64,000 bases of DNA from Thiomonas bhubaneswarensis (lineage in GTDB: Bacteria > Pseudomonadota > Gammaproteobacteria > Burkholderiales > Burkholderiaceae_C). The notes beneath the pieces were generated by a model. The model saw nothing but the letters and a program-made list of their open reading frames with translations, searched no databases and was not told the DNA's origin. The stretch lies in contig NZ_LIPV01000002.1 in NCBI RefSeq assembly GCF_001418255.1, positions 248,001-312,000 on the forward strand, in the 5' to 3' direction. Below, in pieces: positions 17,843 through 28,787 of the stretch; the first letter of the stretch is position 1; every line of letters starts with the position of its first letter. Position numbers and translations under genes: made by a program.

Positions 17843-18594
17843 CCGGGCTGCAGACCCTGCTGCAGAAGGAACTGCAACGCTTTCTCAAGGTTGGCTTCCA
17901 GACCGTGGCGGCTCCCGTGGTCACGGCCTTGCTCTACCTGCTGATCTTCTCCCACGCGTTCACGGCGCATGTGCAGGTGTTCGGCCATGTGCCCTACACG
18001 GCGTTTCTCATTCCGGGGCTGATGATGATGAGCGTGTTGCAGAACGCCTTCGCCAACACTTCGTCATCGCTCATTCAGTCCAAGATCACCGGAAATCTGG
18101 TGTTCGTCCTGCTGTCGCCGCTCAAGCCCTGGGAACTATTCGTGGCCTATGTGGGCGCTTCGGTGCTGCGCGGGCTGATCGTTGGCGCCGGAGTGCTGCT
18201 GGTGACGGTGTGGTTCGTGCCGCTGACCTTCGTTCATCCGCTGTGGATCGTGGTCTTTGCCATTCTCGGCGCCAGCATGTTGGGGGCGCTGGGGCTGATT
18301 GCAGGCATCTGGGCAGAGAAGTTCGACCAGATGGCCGCCTTCCAGAATTTCATCATCACGCCGGCGACGTTTCTGTCGGGCGTGTTCTACTCGGTTCAGG
18401 GGCTGCCCGGTTTCTGGAAGACGGCGTCGCATCTCAATCCCTTCTTCTACCTGATCGACGGCTTTCGCTACGGCTTCTTCGGTGCCGGCGATGTGTCGCC
18501 GTGGATCAGCCTGCTCGCAGCCATCCTCGGAAACCTGCTTTGCGGCGGCGTGGCGCTGGCCATGCTGGTGCGAGGCACCAAATTGCGCAACTGA
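17839..18594 (+). CDS. ABC-2 type exporter permease (YadH-like)
   Basis: Inner-membrane permease of 251 residues with six predicted helices. It carries the ABC-2 motif LNPFFYLIDGFRYGFFG near the C-terminus. Partner of the preceding ATPase (ATGA overlap). Confidence 0.92.
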   Translation: MTGLQTLLQKELQRFLKVGFQTVAAPVVTALLYLLIFSHAFTAHVQVFGHVPYTAFLIPGLMMMSVLQNAFANTSSSLIQSKITGNLVFVLLSPLKPWELFVAYVGASVLRGLIVGAGVLLVTVWFVPLTFVHPLWIVVFAILGASMLGALGLIAGIWAEKFDQMAAFQNFIITPATFLSGVFYSVQGLPGFWKTASHLNPFFYLIDGFRYGFFGAGDVSPWISLLAAILGNLLCGGVALAMLVRGTKLRN

Positions 18595-18606
18595 CATAGC
18601 TATCCC

Positions 18607-18858
18607 ATGTCGCTACCCACACCGGAAGACCTTCACCGCTACATCGCCGACGGGCTGGCTTGCAGCCATCTTCACGTCGAAGGCGACGGCCAGCATTTCT
18701 ACGCCACCATCGTCAGCCCGGCGTTCGAGGGGCTCAATCGGGTGCAGCGACACCAACGGGTCTATGCCGCCCTGGGCGAGCGCATGCGCGCGGAAATTCA
18801 CGCGCTGTCGATGAAGACGCTCACCCCGCAGGAATTCGCGGCATCGGGCAAGCCCTAA
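18607..18858 (+). CDS. ibaG: BolA-family protein IbaG
   Basis: BolA/YrbA-like protein of 83 residues. The VSPAFEGLNRVQRHQRVYAALGERM segment is the BolA core with the conserved Arg-His pairs, and EIHALSMKTLTP is the family C-terminus. BolA-type proteins work with monothiol glutaredoxins in Fe-S handling. As in E. coli, it precedes murA. Confidence 0.93.
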   Translation: MSLPTPEDLHRYIADGLACSHLHVEGDGQHFYATIVSPAFEGLNRVQRHQRVYAALGERMRAEIHALSMKTLTPQEFAASGKP

Positions 18859-18932
18859 AATCGTAGGTTTTTTCCGCACGCCCGCAAAGCGTGCTCGCCC
18901 GGCAGCGCCAGACTGTCGGCACCAAGGTCGTC

Positions 18933-20213
18933 ATGGACAAACTCAGAATCACCGGGCAGCGCCCGCTAGAGGGCGTGGTGCAGGCCAGCGGGGCGAAAAA
19001 CGCCGCGCTGCCGCTGATCGCAGCAGCGCTCTTAACCGCAGAGCCAGTGCGCTTGAACAACGCGCCGCAGCTCATGGATGTGCGCACCCTGGCCAAGCTG
19101 CTGCGCAGCCTGGGCGCGCAGGTCGAACAGGATGGCGCGCAGATCGAGATCAACGCCGCTGGGGTCGATCACTACGAGGCGTCTTACGAACTGGTCAAGA
19201 CCATGCGTGCCTCGGTGCTCGTGCTCGGGCCCTTGCTGGCGCGGTTCGGGCAGGCGCGGGTGAGTCTGCCCGGAGGCTGCGCCATCGGCGCCCGCCCCGT
19301 GGACCAGCACATCAAGGGACTGCAGGCGCTGGGCGCGGACATCGTGGTGGAGCATGGCTACATCGTCGCCCGCGTGGCAACGCCCTCGGGTCGTTTGCAG
19401 GGTGCGCGCATCACCACCGACATGGTCACGGTAACGGGGACCGAAAACCTGATGATGGCCGCCACGCTGGCCGAGGGCGAGACCCTGATCGACAACGCCG
19501 CACGCGAGCCCGAGATCGTCGATCTCGCCAACATGCTGCGTGCCATGGGCGCGCAGATCAGTGGCGACGGCACCTCGCAGATCCGCATTCGGGGTGTGGA
19601 GGCCTTGCACGGCGCGGTGCACAGCATCATTCCCGACCGCATCGAAGTCGGCACCTTTCTGTGTGCGGCTCTGGCTGCGCGCGGTGATGTGACGGTGCAA
19701 GGTGCCGAGCCCGCGCACCAGGACGCCCTGCTCGACAAGCTCCGCGAGGCCGGCGCGCAGATCGATACCGGCAGCAACTGGATACGCCTGCGTGCCGACG
19801 CCCTCCCAGGCGGCCGCCCACGCGCCGTCTCGGTGCGCACGACCGAATATCCCGGCTTCGCCACCGACATGCAGGCGCAGTTCATGGCGGTGAATTGTGT
19901 GGCCGAGGGCGCCGCGCGCATGACGGAAACCATTTTCGAGAATCGCTTCATGCATGTGCAGGAGCTCATGCGCCTGGGTGCGCAGATCGACATCGACGGC
20001 CATACCTGCGTGGTGCGCGGCGTGCCCAAGCTCTCCGGCGCCACCGTCATGGCCACCGACCTTCGCGCCTCGGCCGGGCTGGTGGTGGCCGCACTGGCGG
20101 CCGAAGGCGAGACGCTGATCGACCGCATCTATCACCTCGACCGTGGCTACGACGCCATGGAAGTCAAGCTGCGTGGCCTGGGCGCGCAGATCGAACGCAT
20201 CCGCGGCCAATGA
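18933..20213 (+). CDS. murA: UDP-N-acetylglucosamine 1-carboxyvinyltransferase MurA
   Basis: First committed step of peptidoglycan synthesis: enolpyruvyl transfer from PEP to UDP-GlcNAc. It has 426 residues from ATG 18933; an upstream in-frame start at 18891 would add a non-conserved tail. Lys22-Asn23 (SGAKNAALP) and the catalytic Cys116 in [12 protein letters not shown] are present, so the enzyme should be fosfomycin-sensitive in principle (inference from Cys). Confidence 0.97.
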   Translation: MDKLRITGQRPLEGVVQASGAKNAALPLIAAALLTAEPVRLNNAPQLMDVRTLAKLLRSLGAQVEQDGAQIEINAAGVDHYEASYELVKTMRASVLVLGPLLARFGQARVSLPGGCAIGARPVDQHIKGLQALGADIVVEHGYIVARVATPSGRLQGARITTDMVTVTGTENLMMAATLAEGETLIDNAAREPEIVDLANMLRAMGAQISGDGTSQIRIRGVEALHGAVHSIIPDRIEVGTFLCAALAARGDVTVQGAEPAHQDALLDKLREAGAQIDTGSNWIRLRADALPGGRPRAVSVRTTEYPGFATDMQAQFMAVNCVAEGAARMTETIFENRFMHVQELMRLGAQIDIDGHTCVVRGVPKLSGATVMATDLRASAGLVVAALAAEGETLIDRIYHLDRGYDAMEVKLRGLGAQIERIRGQ

Positions 20214-20223
20214 AAGAACTCCC

Positions 20224-20892
20224 ATGCTGACCCTCGCACTGTCCAAGGGACGAATCTTCGAAGACACGCTGCCCATGCTGGCACGTGCCGGCATCACCGT
20301 GTCGGGCGATCCCGAGTCCACGCGCAAACTCATCTTGCCGACCAATCGACCGGATGTGCGCGTGGTGCTGGTGCGTGCCAGCGATGTGCCCACCTATGTG
20401 CGCTACGGCGGCGCCGACATCGGCGTGGCCGGGCTGGACGTGCTGCGCGAATATATCGCCGGCAGCGGCTCCGACGGGCTGTATCTTCCGGTCGATCTGG
20501 GCATTGCCCGCTGCCGCCTGAGCGTGGCGGTGCGGCACGATTTCGACTACGCCGGCCAGGTCAAGCAGGGCGCGCGGCTGCGGGTGGCGACCAAATACCT
20601 GCACATGGCCCGTGAGCATTTCGCTACCAAGGGCGTGCACGTCGATCTGGTCAAGCTCTACGGCTCGATGGAACTGGCGCCGCTCACCGGGCTGGCCGAT
20701 GCCATCGTCGATCTGGTGTCCACCGGCGGCACGCTTAAAGCCAATGGCCTGGTCGAAGTCGAGCACATCATGGACATTTCCGCGCGTCTCATCGTCAACC
20801 AGGCCGCGCTCAAGACCCGCACGGCCTTGCTCAAGCCCCTGATCGACCAACTGCGCGAAGCTGCGCAAACGCCGGAGGAGACCGCCGCATGA
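20224..20892 (+). CDS. hisG: ATP phosphoribosyltransferase catalytic subunit HisG (short form)
   Basis: First enzyme of histidine synthesis. 222 residues from ATG 20224 (conserved start [10 protein letters not shown]). It lacks the C-terminal regulatory domain of the long form, so it should need a separate HisZ subunit, which is not in this window. Motifs include [14 protein letters not shown] and [18 protein letters not shown]. Overlaps hisD by four bases. Confidence 0.96.
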   Translation: MLTLALSKGRIFEDTLPMLARAGITVSGDPESTRKLILPTNRPDVRVVLVRASDVPTYVRYGGADIGVAGLDVLREYIAGSGSDGLYLPVDLGIARCRLSVAVRHDFDYAGQVKQGARLRVATKYLHMAREHFATKGVHVDLVKLYGSMELAPLTGLADAIVDLVSTGGTLKANGLVEVEHIMDISARLIVNQAALKTRTALLKPLIDQLREAAQTPEETAA

Positions 20893-22214
20893 ACATGCCG
20901 CTCAATGCCCCGCCACTGCGCAGGCTCGACGCCACCGGCCCCGACTTCGAGACGCAGTACCGCGCGCTGTTCGCCCGCATGGCCGACGAAAACGCCGAGA
21001 TCGACGCCCGCGCGGCCGACATCCTGCGCGACGTTCAGAGCAGGGGCGATGCCGCCGTGCTCGACTGCACCCGCAGGTTCGACCGCCTCGATGTGCCCGA
21101 CATGGCCGCACTCGAAATCAGCCAGGCCGAACTGCGGGCCGCGCTTGCCGCCATCACCCCGGAGCAGCGCAGCGCGCTCGAAGTCGCCGCCTCACGGGTG
21201 CGCCGCTACCACGAGCGCCAGTTGCAGCAAGTGGGCCAGAGCTGGGAGTACCGCGACGAAGACGGCACGCTGCTCGGCCAGAAGGTCACACCGCTGGACC
21301 GCGTGGGCATCTATGTGCCCGGCGGCAAGGCCGCCTATCCCTCCTCGGTGCTGATGAACGCCATTCCGGCGCATGTGGCGGGGGTGCAGGACATCATCAT
21401 GGTCGTGCCCACGCCCGGCGGCGAGCGCAATCCGCTGGTGCTGGCCGCAGCCGCCGTGGCCGGCGTGAGCCGGGCCTTCGCCATCGGCGGCGCGCAGGCC
21501 GTGGGCGCGCTGGCTTACGGCACGGCCACGGTGCCCGCGGTGGACAAGATCGTCGGCCCCGGCAATGCCTATGTGGCCGCGGCCAAGCGACGGGTGTTCG
21601 GCATCTGCGGCATCGACATGATCGCAGGCCCCTCCGAGATTCTGGTGCTGGCCGACGGCAGCACGCCACCCGACTGGGTGGCCATGGATCTGTTCAGCCA
21701 GGCCGAGCACGACGAGCTGGCGCAGAGCATCCTGCTCTGCCCCGATGCCGCCTACATCGATGCCGTCGCCTCGGCGATCCACCGGCTGCTGCCCGATATG
21801 CCCCGCAAGGCCATCATCGAGGCATCGCTCGCCGGGCGTGGCGCGCTGGTGCAGGTGCGCGACATGGCGCAGGCCTGTGAGCTGGCCAACCGCATCGCGC
21901 CCGAACACCTGGAAATTTCGGCCCAAGACCCGCACCAGTTCGTGCCTTTGCTCAAGCACGCCGGCGCGCTGTTTCTCGGTGCCTACACCTCCGAATCGCT
22001 CGGCGACTACTGCGCCGGGCCCAACCACGTACTGCCCACGTCGGGCACGGCACGGTTTTCCTCGCCGCTGGGCGTGTATGACTTCATCAAGCGCTCCAGC
22101 ATCATCGAAGTCAGTGCCGAGGGCGCGCAGCGGCTGGGCCGCATCGCCAGCGTGCTGGCCCACGGCGAGCGCCTCACTGCACACGCCCGCGCCGCAGAGA
22201 TGCGCCTGCGCTAA
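20889..22214 (+). CDS. hisD: Histidinol dehydrogenase HisD
   Basis: Zinc enzyme for the last two oxidations of histidine synthesis, 441 residues. Motifs: [47 protein letters not shown], and [12 protein letters not shown]; the catalytic Glu-His is in [10 protein letters not shown] and the [15 protein letters not shown] end is intact. Confidence 0.97.
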   Translation: MNMPLNAPPLRRLDATGPDFETQYRALFARMADENAEIDARAADILRDVQSRGDAAVLDCTRRFDRLDVPDMAALEISQAELRAALAAITPEQRSALEVAASRVRRYHERQLQQVGQSWEYRDEDGTLLGQKVTPLDRVGIYVPGGKAAYPSSVLMNAIPAHVAGVQDIIMVVPTPGGERNPLVLAAAAVAGVSRAFAIGGAQAVGALAYGTATVPAVDKIVGPGNAYVAAAKRRVFGICGIDMIAGPSEILVLADGSTPPDWVAMDLFSQAEHDELAQSILLCPDAAYIDAVASAIHRLLPDMPRKAIIEASLAGRGALVQVRDMAQACELANRIAPEHLEISAQDPHQFVPLLKHAGALFLGAYTSESLGDYCAGPNHVLPTSGTARFSSPLGVYDFIKRSSIIEVSAEGAQRLGRIASVLAHGERLTAHARAAEMRLR

Positions 22215-22228
22215 AGAGACGTAGCACC

Positions 22229-23311
22229 ATGAGCCGATACTGGAGCGAAGTCGTTCACGGCCTCACCCCCTATGTGCCGGGTGAGCAGCCGCGCATCGAA
22301 GGGCTGATAAAGCTCAACACCAATGAATGTCCCTATCCGCCCAGCGACAAGGTGCTGCTGGCCATCGCGGCGCAGACCACGGGCGATCTGCGCCTCTACC
22401 CAGACCCGCAGGCCGCAGGGCTCAAGGCGGCCATCGCCCACCATCACGGCCTGAAGTCCGAACAGGTCTTCGTCGGCAATGGCTCTGACGAAGTGCTGGC
22501 CCATGCCTTCATAGCGCTGCTGCGTCACCCGGCGCCACTGCTGCATCCCGATATTTCGTACAGCTTCTATCCGGTCTATGCCCGGCTGTACGGCATCGAA
22601 ACCCGCGAGCTGGCACTGCGTGACGATTTCTCCATCGCCGTCGACGACTATCTGCAGGCCGGGCCGAACGGCGGCATCATCTTCCCCAATCCCAATGCGC
22701 CTACGGGCATGGCGCTGCCCCTGTCCGAAATCGAGCGCCTGCTGAAGGGCAATCCCGATTCCGTGGTGGTGGTCGATGAGGCCTATGTCGATTTCGGTGC
22801 GCAGACCACCGCCACGCTGATCGACCGCTACCCGCAATTGCTGGTGGTTCGCACCCTGTCCAAAGCCTGGGCGCTGGCCGGGTTGCGTGTGGGCTATGCG
22901 CTGGGCCACCCCGATTTGATCGACGCGCTGACCAGGGTGAAGGACAGCTTCAACTCCTATCCGCTCGACCGCCTGGCGCTTGCGGGTGCCACCGCCGCGA
23001 TGGCTGATACCGAGTGGCTGGCGCAGACCTGCGCACGCATTCAGGCCAGCCGCGAGGCGTTGAGCGAGGGCCTGCGCGCGCGCGGCTTCGAGGTGCTGCC
23101 GTCGAAGGCGAATTTCGTGTTCGCGCGCCACCCCGCGCACGAGGGCGCAAGGCTGGCGGCGCAGTTGCGCGAGCACCGCATTCTGGTGCGGCAGTTCGCA
23201 CGGCCGCAGCGCATAGCCGACTTTCTGCGCATCACCATCGGCACCCCGCAGCAATGCGACGCCCTGTTGAGCGCCTACGACACCATCGCGGCGCAGTCGG
23301 CGTCGCGCTGA
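22229..23311 (+). CDS. hisC: Histidinol-phosphate aminotransferase HisC
   Basis: PLP enzyme of histidine synthesis, 360 residues. The schiff-base lysine lies in [33 protein letters not shown] and [10 protein letters not shown] are class-II aminotransferase motifs. Part of the his run. Confidence 0.96.
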   Translation: MSRYWSEVVHGLTPYVPGEQPRIEGLIKLNTNECPYPPSDKVLLAIAAQTTGDLRLYPDPQAAGLKAAIAHHHGLKSEQVFVGNGSDEVLAHAFIALLRHPAPLLHPDISYSFYPVYARLYGIETRELALRDDFSIAVDDYLQAGPNGGIIFPNPNAPTGMALPLSEIERLLKGNPDSVVVVDEAYVDFGAQTTATLIDRYPQLLVVRTLSKAWALAGLRVGYALGHPDLIDALTRVKDSFNSYPLDRLALAGATAAMADTEWLAQTCARIQASREALSEGLRARGFEVLPSKANFVFARHPAHEGARLAAQLREHRILVRQFARPQRIADFLRITIGTPQQCDALLSAYDTIAAQSASR

Positions 23312-23366
23312 CGTTACGATTGCGTCTGACGCCCGCCGCTCTCAAGCCATTTCACGCCATTTCCCC

Positions 23367-23954
23367 ATGCGCACTGCCCAGGTTTCCCGCAACACCGCCG
23401 AGACGCAGATCACCGTGTCCATCAACCTCGATGGCACCGGCGTGTCCAGACTGGACACGGGGGTGGGTTTTTTCGATCACATGCTCGACCAGATCGCCCG
23501 GCACGGGCTGATCGACCTCGACATTCAGGCCAAGGGCGATCTGCATATCGACGCGCATCACACGGTGGAAGACGTCGGCATTACGCTGGGCCAGGCGCTG
23601 GCCAAGGCGATCGGCGACAAGAAGGGCATTCGCCGCTATGGCCATGCCTACGTGCCGCTCGATGAGGCGCTCAGCCGTGTGGTCATCGACTTTTCGGGCC
23701 GTCCCGGCCTGGAATGGCAGGTGCCCTTCACCCGCGCCATGATCGGCGAGTTCGACGTCGATCTGGCCCACGAATTCTTTCAGGGGCTGGTCAATCATGC
23801 CGCCATCACCGTGCATGTCGATAATCTGCGCGGCGACAATGCTCATCACCAATGCGAAACCGTGTTCAAGGCGTTTGGCCGTGCGCTGCGCGCGGCGGCC
23901 GAGCGCGATCCCCGCATGGGTGAGGTGATTCCCTCGACCAAAGGTTCGCTGTAA
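23367..23954 (+). CDS. hisB: Imidazoleglycerol-phosphate dehydratase HisB
   Basis: Monofunctional dehydratase of 195 residues without the N-terminal phosphatase domain of enterobacterial HisB. Metal-binding repeats [22 protein letters not shown] and [18 protein letters not shown] are all present. Confidence 0.97.
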   Translation: MRTAQVSRNTAETQITVSINLDGTGVSRLDTGVGFFDHMLDQIARHGLIDLDIQAKGDLHIDAHHTVEDVGITLGQALAKAIGDKKGIRRYGHAYVPLDEALSRVVIDFSGRPGLEWQVPFTRAMIGEFDVDLAHEFFQGLVNHAAITVHVDNLRGDNAHHQCETVFKAFGRALRAAAERDPRMGEVIPSTKGSL

Positions 23955-24026
23955 ATTCGCGTCACGGCCTGTTGAGCGCCTGCGCGTCCGTCCTCTGATC
24001 AATCGACCGTCACCAATCCTGAATCG

Positions 24027-24686
24027 ATGAAACGCGTTGCCGTCGTGGACTATGGCATGGGCAATCTGCGCTCGGTGTCGCAGGCTGTCGCGCATGTGGC
24101 TGCCGATACGCCCTTCGAGGTGATCGTGACCTCCGATCCGGCCGCGGTGCGTGCTGCAGACCGCGTGGTGCTGCCGGGGCAGGGCGCCATGCCCGATTGC
24201 ATGCGCGAACTGCGCGAATCGGGTCTGCAGGAAGCCGTCCTGGAGGCCGCTGCCAGCAAGCCGCTGTTCGGCGTCTGCGTGGGCATGCAGATGTTGCTCG
24301 ATCACAGCACCGAAGGTTACGTCGACGGGCTCGGCCTCATTCCCGGTCAGGTGCAGCGCTTCGACCTCGAAGGCCAGTCGCAGCCCGACGGCAGCCGTTA
24401 CAAGGTGCCGCACATGGGCTGGAACGCCGTCTGGCAGGGGCGCGATGCACTAAGCGCTCTGCATCCCCTGTGGGCGAATGTTCCCGACGGCTCGGCCTTC
24501 TACTTTGTGCACAGCTACTACGCCGCGCCGGAGCACGATGGGCACAGCGCGGGCGAAACCGAATACGGCGTGCGCTTTGCCAGCGCGGTGGCGCGTGACA
24601 ATCTATTCGCCACGCAGTTTCACCCCGAGAAAAGCGCCGAAGCCGGGCTGATGCTCTACCGCAATTTTCTGCACTGGTCGCCATGA
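24027..24686 (+). CDS. hisH: Imidazole glycerol phosphate synthase glutaminase subunit HisH
   Basis: Class I glutamine amidotransferase of 219 residues that feeds ammonia to HisF. Nucleophile elbow [11 protein letters not shown], the triad His/Glu in QFHPEKS. N-terminal [12 protein letters not shown] is family-typical. Confidence 0.97.
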   Translation: MKRVAVVDYGMGNLRSVSQAVAHVAADTPFEVIVTSDPAAVRAADRVVLPGQGAMPDCMRELRESGLQEAVLEAAASKPLFGVCVGMQMLLDHSTEGYVDGLGLIPGQVQRFDLEGQSQPDGSRYKVPHMGWNAVWQGRDALSALHPLWANVPDGSAFYFVHSYYAAPEHDGHSAGETEYGVRFASAVARDNLFATQFHPEKSAEAGLMLYRNFLHWSP

Positions 24687-24759
24687 GCGAGCCGGTGGTG
24701 TTTGTTGTTTCGCTGTTGCGATCTCCGTGTTCTGACTGATCTTTCTCTGCCCTGACATC

Positions 24760-25494
24760 ATGCTGCTCATTCCGGCAATCGACCTCAAGGACGGCCAATG
24801 CGTTCGCCTCGAACAAGGTGAGATGCAAGGCGCCACGGTGTTCTCCAAAGATCCCGCAGCCATGGCCAGGCACTGGATCGATCAGGGGGCCGAGCGTCTG
24901 CACCTGGTGGATCTCAACGGAGCCTTCGCGGGCAAGCCGCGCAACGCCGAGGCCATTGCGGCTATCCTCGACGAAGTGGGCGACGAGATTCCGGTGCAGC
25001 TCGGCGGCGGCATTCGCGATCTGGACACCATCGAGGCCTACCTCGATCAGGGCCTGAGTTTCGTCATCATCGGCACGGCGGCGGTGAAGAACCCCGGCTT
25101 CCTGCGCGATGCCTGCAGTGCCTTCGGCGGGCACATCATCGTCGGTCTCGACGCCCGCGACGGCAAGGTCGCCACCGATGGCTGGAGCAAGCTGACCGGT
25201 CATGAAGTCGCCGACCTGGCGCGCAAGTTCCAGGACTACGGCATCGAAGGCGTGATCTACACCGATATCGGCCGCGACGGCATGCTCACCGGCATCAACA
25301 TCGAGGCGACGGTACGACTGGCCGAAGCCCTCGATGTGCCGGTCATCGCCTCCGGCGGGCTGTCGGGCATGGCTGACATCGAGAAACTCTGCGAGGTCGA
25401 GAGCAGCGGTGTGGAGGGCGTGATCTGCGGCCGGTCCATCTATACCGGCGCCCTCGATTTCGCCGCCGCGCAACGCTACGTCACCAGCCGTTGA
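24760..25494 (+). CDS. hisA: ProFAR isomerase HisA
   Basis: Phosphoribosylformimino-5-aminoimidazole carboxamide ribotide isomerase, a TIM barrel of 244 residues. [33 protein letters not shown] and VIASGGLSG motifs with both catalytic Asp positions are present. Confidence 0.97.
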   Translation: MLLIPAIDLKDGQCVRLEQGEMQGATVFSKDPAAMARHWIDQGAERLHLVDLNGAFAGKPRNAEAIAAILDEVGDEIPVQLGGGIRDLDTIEAYLDQGLSFVIIGTAAVKNPGFLRDACSAFGGHIIVGLDARDGKVATDGWSKLTGHEVADLARKFQDYGIEGVIYTDIGRDGMLTGINIEATVRLAEALDVPVIASGGLSGMADIEKLCEVESSGVEGVICGRSIYTGALDFAAAQRYVTSR

Positions 25495-25540
25495 CCGCCC
25501 CCATCGCCTCCAAAGTCTTTCGTTTTCCGCCCCACCGCCC

Positions 25541-26314
25541 ATGCTGTTCAAGCGCATCATTCCCTGCCTCGACGTGAACGGTGGCCGTGTGGTCAAGGGC
25601 GTCAATTTCGTCGGACTGCGCGACGCCGGCGACCCGGTCGAAATCGCCGCCCGCTACAACGCCCAGGGCGCGGACGAACTCACCTTTCTCGACATCACCG
25701 CCACCAGCGACGCGCGCGATCTGCTGCTGCATCAGATCGAGGCCGTGGCGTCGCAGGTGTTCATTCCCCTGACCGTCGGTGGCGGCGTGCGCACCGTGGA
25801 GGACGTTCGTCGCCTGCTCAACGCCGGTGCCGACAAGGTCAGCTTCAACTCCGCCGCCGTGGCCAATCCCCAGGTCATCGCCGATGTCTCGGCCAAGTAC
25901 GGCGCGCAGTGCATCGTCGTGGCCATCGACGCCAAGCGGCGGGCCGACGGCGAAGGCTGGGAGGTCTATACCCATGGCGGCCGCAAGGCCACGGGGCTGG
26001 ATGCGGTGGCATGGGCCGTGCGCATGACCAACGCCGGCGCCGGTGAAATCCTGCTCACCAGCATGGACCGCGATGGCACCAAGGCCGGTTTCGATCTGGC
26101 GCTCACCCGTGCCGTATCCGACGCGGTAAGCGTGCCCGTCATCGCCTCGGGGGGCGTCGGCAATCTCGATCATCTGGCCGCCGGATTCCTGGAAGGCCAC
26201 GCCGACGCCGTACTGGCCGCCAGCATCTTTCACTATGGCGAATACACCGTGGGGCAGGCCAAGCAGCACCTAGCGTCTCGTGGCATCGCCATGCGTCCCG
26301 ACTGGTCGTCTTGA
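25541..26314 (+). CDS. hisF: Imidazole glycerol phosphate synthase cyclase subunit HisF
   Basis: Cyclase TIM barrel of 257 residues, partner of HisH. The start [40 protein letters not shown]-like [13 protein letters not shown] and VIASGGVGN segments are intact. Normal length. Confidence 0.97.
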   Translation: MLFKRIIPCLDVNGGRVVKGVNFVGLRDAGDPVEIAARYNAQGADELTFLDITATSDARDLLLHQIEAVASQVFIPLTVGGGVRTVEDVRRLLNAGADKVSFNSAAVANPQVIADVSAKYGAQCIVVAIDAKRRADGEGWEVYTHGGRKATGLDAVAWAVRMTNAGAGEILLTSMDRDGTKAGFDLALTRAVSDAVSVPVIASGGVGNLDHLAAGFLEGHADAVLAASIFHYGEYTVGQAKQHLASRGIAMRPDWSS

Positions 26315-26382
26315 GCATGTTGCGAAACCTGCTCGCGCGGACGACGTCTTCGGCGTCACCTGCTCAGACTAAACTTCGTCCA

Positions 26383-27117
26383 ATGAACTGGCTCGATCAA
26401 GTCAAATGGGATGCCCGCGGTCTCGTCCCGGCCATTGTCCAAGACGCCCATACCGGGCGTGTGCTCATGTTCGCCTGGATGAACCGCGAGGCGCTGGAAC
26501 AGACGCATCTGCGCGGCGAGGCCGTGTATTGGTCGCGTTCGCGGCACAAGCTGTGGCACAAGGGCGAGGAGTCCGGCCATGTGCAGACCGTGCGCGACAT
26601 CCGCCTCGATTGCGATGGCGACGTGGTGTTGCTGCAAGTCGAGCAGGCCGGTGGCATTGCCTGTCACACCGGGCGCGAGTCGTGCTTTTTCAGCCGCCTC
26701 GAACAAGACCATTGGGTTGCGTCCGATCCCGTGCTGAAAGACCCGGCGCAGATTTATCACCAGACGCATGCTTCGGTCGATTCGACCGCAGCGAATGATT
26801 CCGGCGCGGTGCTGGAGCGCCTCTACGCCACCATCGCCAGCCGCAAGCATGCCGACCCGAGCGTGTCCTACGTGGCTCGCCTGTTCCAAAAGGGCGAAGA
26901 TGCCATCCTGAAAAAGATCGGGGAGGAAGCCACCGAGCTCGTCATGGCGGCCAAGGACGGCGCGCCCGATAAAGTGTTGTACGAGACGGCCGACCTGTGG
27001 TTTCACAGTCTGATCGCCCTGGCCCAACATGGCCTGACGCCGCAGCAGGTTCTCGCCGAACTCGAACGTCGTGAAGGCCGCTCAGGCCTGGCCGAATTTG
27101 CGTCGCGTCCCACCTGA
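26383..27117 (+). CDS. hisI: Bifunctional phosphoribosyl-AMP cyclohydrolase / phosphoribosyl-ATP pyrophosphatase HisIE
   Basis: Fusion carrying steps 2 and 3 of histidine synthesis, 244 residues from ATG 26383. HisI domain about 1-125 ([34 protein letters not shown] metal region) and HisE domain about 135-230 ([25 protein letters not shown]). The frame extends to a TTG at 26311 overlapping hisF, but that adds non-conserved residues. Many Burkholderiales have separate hisI and hisE genes. Confidence 0.93.
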   Translation: MNWLDQVKWDARGLVPAIVQDAHTGRVLMFAWMNREALEQTHLRGEAVYWSRSRHKLWHKGEESGHVQTVRDIRLDCDGDVVLLQVEQAGGIACHTGRESCFFSRLEQDHWVASDPVLKDPAQIYHQTHASVDSTAANDSGAVLERLYATIASRKHADPSVSYVARLFQKGEDAILKKIGEEATELVMAAKDGAPDKVLYETADLWFHSLIALAQHGLTPQQVLAELERREGRSGLAEFASRPT

Positions 27118-27127
27118 GCCTCCGACC

Positions 27128-27493
27128 ATGCAAGACCGCACCATCGTGGAGCCACCCGGCTCGCAGGACATAGAAGGCCTCAAGACCATCGCGCTCGTGG
27201 TCTATGTGCTGCAGGCGCTGAGTTTTTTCTGGGGCATCACCGCCATCGTCGGCGTGATCATCGACTACGTCAAACTGGACGACGCCCGTGGCACCTGGCT
27301 GGAAAACCATCTGCGCTGGCAGATCCGCACTTTTTGGTGGGGCCTGTTCTGGTCGGTGATCGGTTTCGGCCTGATCTGGGTGTTCGGCCTGGGGTTCGTG
27401 GTGCTGGGCATCGTTTACTTCTGGACCATCTACCGCGTGGTCAAGGGCTGGCTCAAGCTCACCGAACGCAAGCTGGTTCATCCTTCCCTTTGA
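27128..27493 (+). CDS. DUF4870-like membrane protein
   Basis: Small inner-membrane protein of 121 residues with three hydrophobic segments (about 20-45, 66-85, 88-105). The motif YVKLDDARGTWLENHLRWQIRTFWW is a recurring betaproteobacterial signature in the his-hit-tat neighbourhood. ATG 27128 follows the hisIE stop by 10 bases. Function unknown. Confidence 0.78.
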   Translation: MQDRTIVEPPGSQDIEGLKTIALVVYVLQALSFFWGITAIVGVIIDYVKLDDARGTWLENHLRWQIRTFWWGLFWSVIGFGLIWVFGLGFVVLGIVYFWTIYRVVKGWLKLTERKLVHPSL

Positions 27494-27511
27494 TTTTTAT
27501 TACAAGACGCC

Positions 27512-27862
27512 ATGACCGATCCCCATTGCATTTTCTGCAAGATCGCCGCCGGTCAGTTGCCGGCGAAAATCCTCTATCAGGATGACGATGTCCTTGCGTT
27601 TCACGACATTCACCCTGCGGCGCCGGTGCATTTCCTGATCATTCCCCGACTGCATCTATCGTCTTTGTTCGATGTGGGTACTGAGCACACGGCCTTACTC
27701 GGTAAAATGTTGCAGCTTGTACCCAGACTGGCGCGTAAGCAAGGTTGCGATGACGGGTTTCGCACTGTCATCAATACCGGCCAGAATGGCGGTCAGGAAG
27801 TGTTCCACCTGCACTTGCACGTTATGGGCGGTCCCCGCCCGTGGAAAAAACAGGCCCCTTAA
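27512..27862 (+). CDS. hinT: Histidine triad (HIT) protein, HinT-like
   Basis: Nucleotide phosphoramidase-type HIT protein of 116 residues. The triad HLHLHV (His99, 101, 103) and N-terminal CIFCKIAAGQLPA are present, the two Cys being part of the zinc-like site seen in some HinT proteins. Last step before the tat genes. Confidence 0.95.
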   Translation: MTDPHCIFCKIAAGQLPAKILYQDDDVLAFHDIHPAAPVHFLIIPRLHLSSLFDVGTEHTALLGKMLQLVPRLARKQGCDDGFRTVINTGQNGGQEVFHLHLHVMGGPRPWKKQAP

Positions 27863-27886
27863 TTTTTTGTGGTGAAGGAGTAGATC

Positions 27887-28129
27887 ATGGGCTCATTTAG
27901 CATTTGGCACTGGCTGATCGTGCTGGTGATTGTGATGATGGTGTTTGGCACCAAAAAACTGAAGAACATGGGCTCCGACCTGGGTTCAGCGGTCAAGGGC
28001 TTCAAGGACGGCATGCGCGACGCCAGTGCCGACGACAAGCCGGCAGAGGCCGACAAGCAACTGGCGGCCGAAGCCAGCGCGAAAAAGGAAGCCATCGACG
28101 TGCAGGCCAAGGAAAAGGCCTCTTCCTGA
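27887..28129 (+). CDS. tatA: Twin-arginine translocase subunit TatA
   Basis: Pore-forming Tat subunit, 80 residues. N-terminal transmembrane helix (about 6-21), [24 protein letters not shown] hinge and amphipathic helix, charged C-terminal tail. It is followed by a terminator-like hairpin before tatB, which would favour excess TatA. Confidence 0.96.
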   Translation: MGSFSIWHWLIVLVIVMMVFGTKKLKNMGSDLGSAVKGFKDGMRDASADDKPAEADKQLAAEASAKKEAIDVQAKEKASS

Positions 28130-28148
28130 GCGTCTTTTCACTCTGCGT

Positions 28149-28171
28149 GCCGGCAGCGATGCCGGTTTTTT
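28149..28171 (+). terminator. Intercistronic terminator/attenuator between tatA and tatB
   Basis: CCGGCA (28150-28155) pairs with TGCCGG (28160-28165) around a GCGA tetraloop, extended by one G-T pair and followed by six Ts. It lies about 20 bases after the tatA stop and before tatB. Confidence 0.75.
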
Positions 28172-28234
28172 GTTCTTGCCGCCGCCAGCCGCTCGGCTCG
28201 GATTGTCGTCTTGCCTCTCTCCCCCTGATCGCCC

Positions 28235-28723
28235 ATGTTTGATATCGGAATGTCCGAAATCGGCTTGATCGGCGTCGTTGCTCTCGTCGTGCTCGGCCCT
28301 GAAAAGCTGCCGCGTGTGGCGCGCACTGCAGGCAATCTGCTGGGTCGCGCGCAGCGCTATCTCGCCGAGGTCAAGGCCGAAGTCAACCGGCAGATGGATC
28401 TGGAAGAACTGCGCAATGTGAAGGCGTCGCTCGAATCGGCGGCACAAGACATGAAAAAGTCGGTGGCCGACAACGTCGCCGAAGTGCAGGGCAGTTTTGA
28501 TGACGCCTGGAAAGAGGCCACCGCTGGGTTGAACGGCGCAGCCGAACCCTCCATGGCCGACGGCTTTTCCTCGGCGTCCTTGCCCAGCCCCGACTACCCG
28601 ACCAAGAAGCGCAAGAAGCTCTCGGGCAATACCGTTCCGCAGTGGTACCGGCGGCAAGCCCGGGTGCGCACGCAGGCGCTGTCGGGCGCGGCGCGCATGG
28701 CGCGTTACCGCGTCAAGCGCTGA
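28235..28723 (+). CDS. tatB: Twin-arginine translocase subunit TatB
   Basis: Tat receptor subunit, 162 residues. N-terminal helix MFDIGMSEIGLIGVVALVV-type with the conserved Glu, then GPEKLPRVARTAGNLLG and a long charged coiled coil. Longer than TatA and without its FGTKKL motif. Confidence 0.95.
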   Translation: MFDIGMSEIGLIGVVALVVLGPEKLPRVARTAGNLLGRAQRYLAEVKAEVNRQMDLEELRNVKASLESAAQDMKKSVADNVAEVQGSFDDAWKEATAGLNGAAEPSMADGFSSASLPSPDYPTKKRKKLSGNTVPQWYRRQARVRTQALSGAARMARYRVKR

Positions 28724-28787
28724 AGCCGCATGGTGCGGCGTTCTCACCTCATGCTTCTTCTTCCCCTTGCAAACGAGTGCATCGCCC

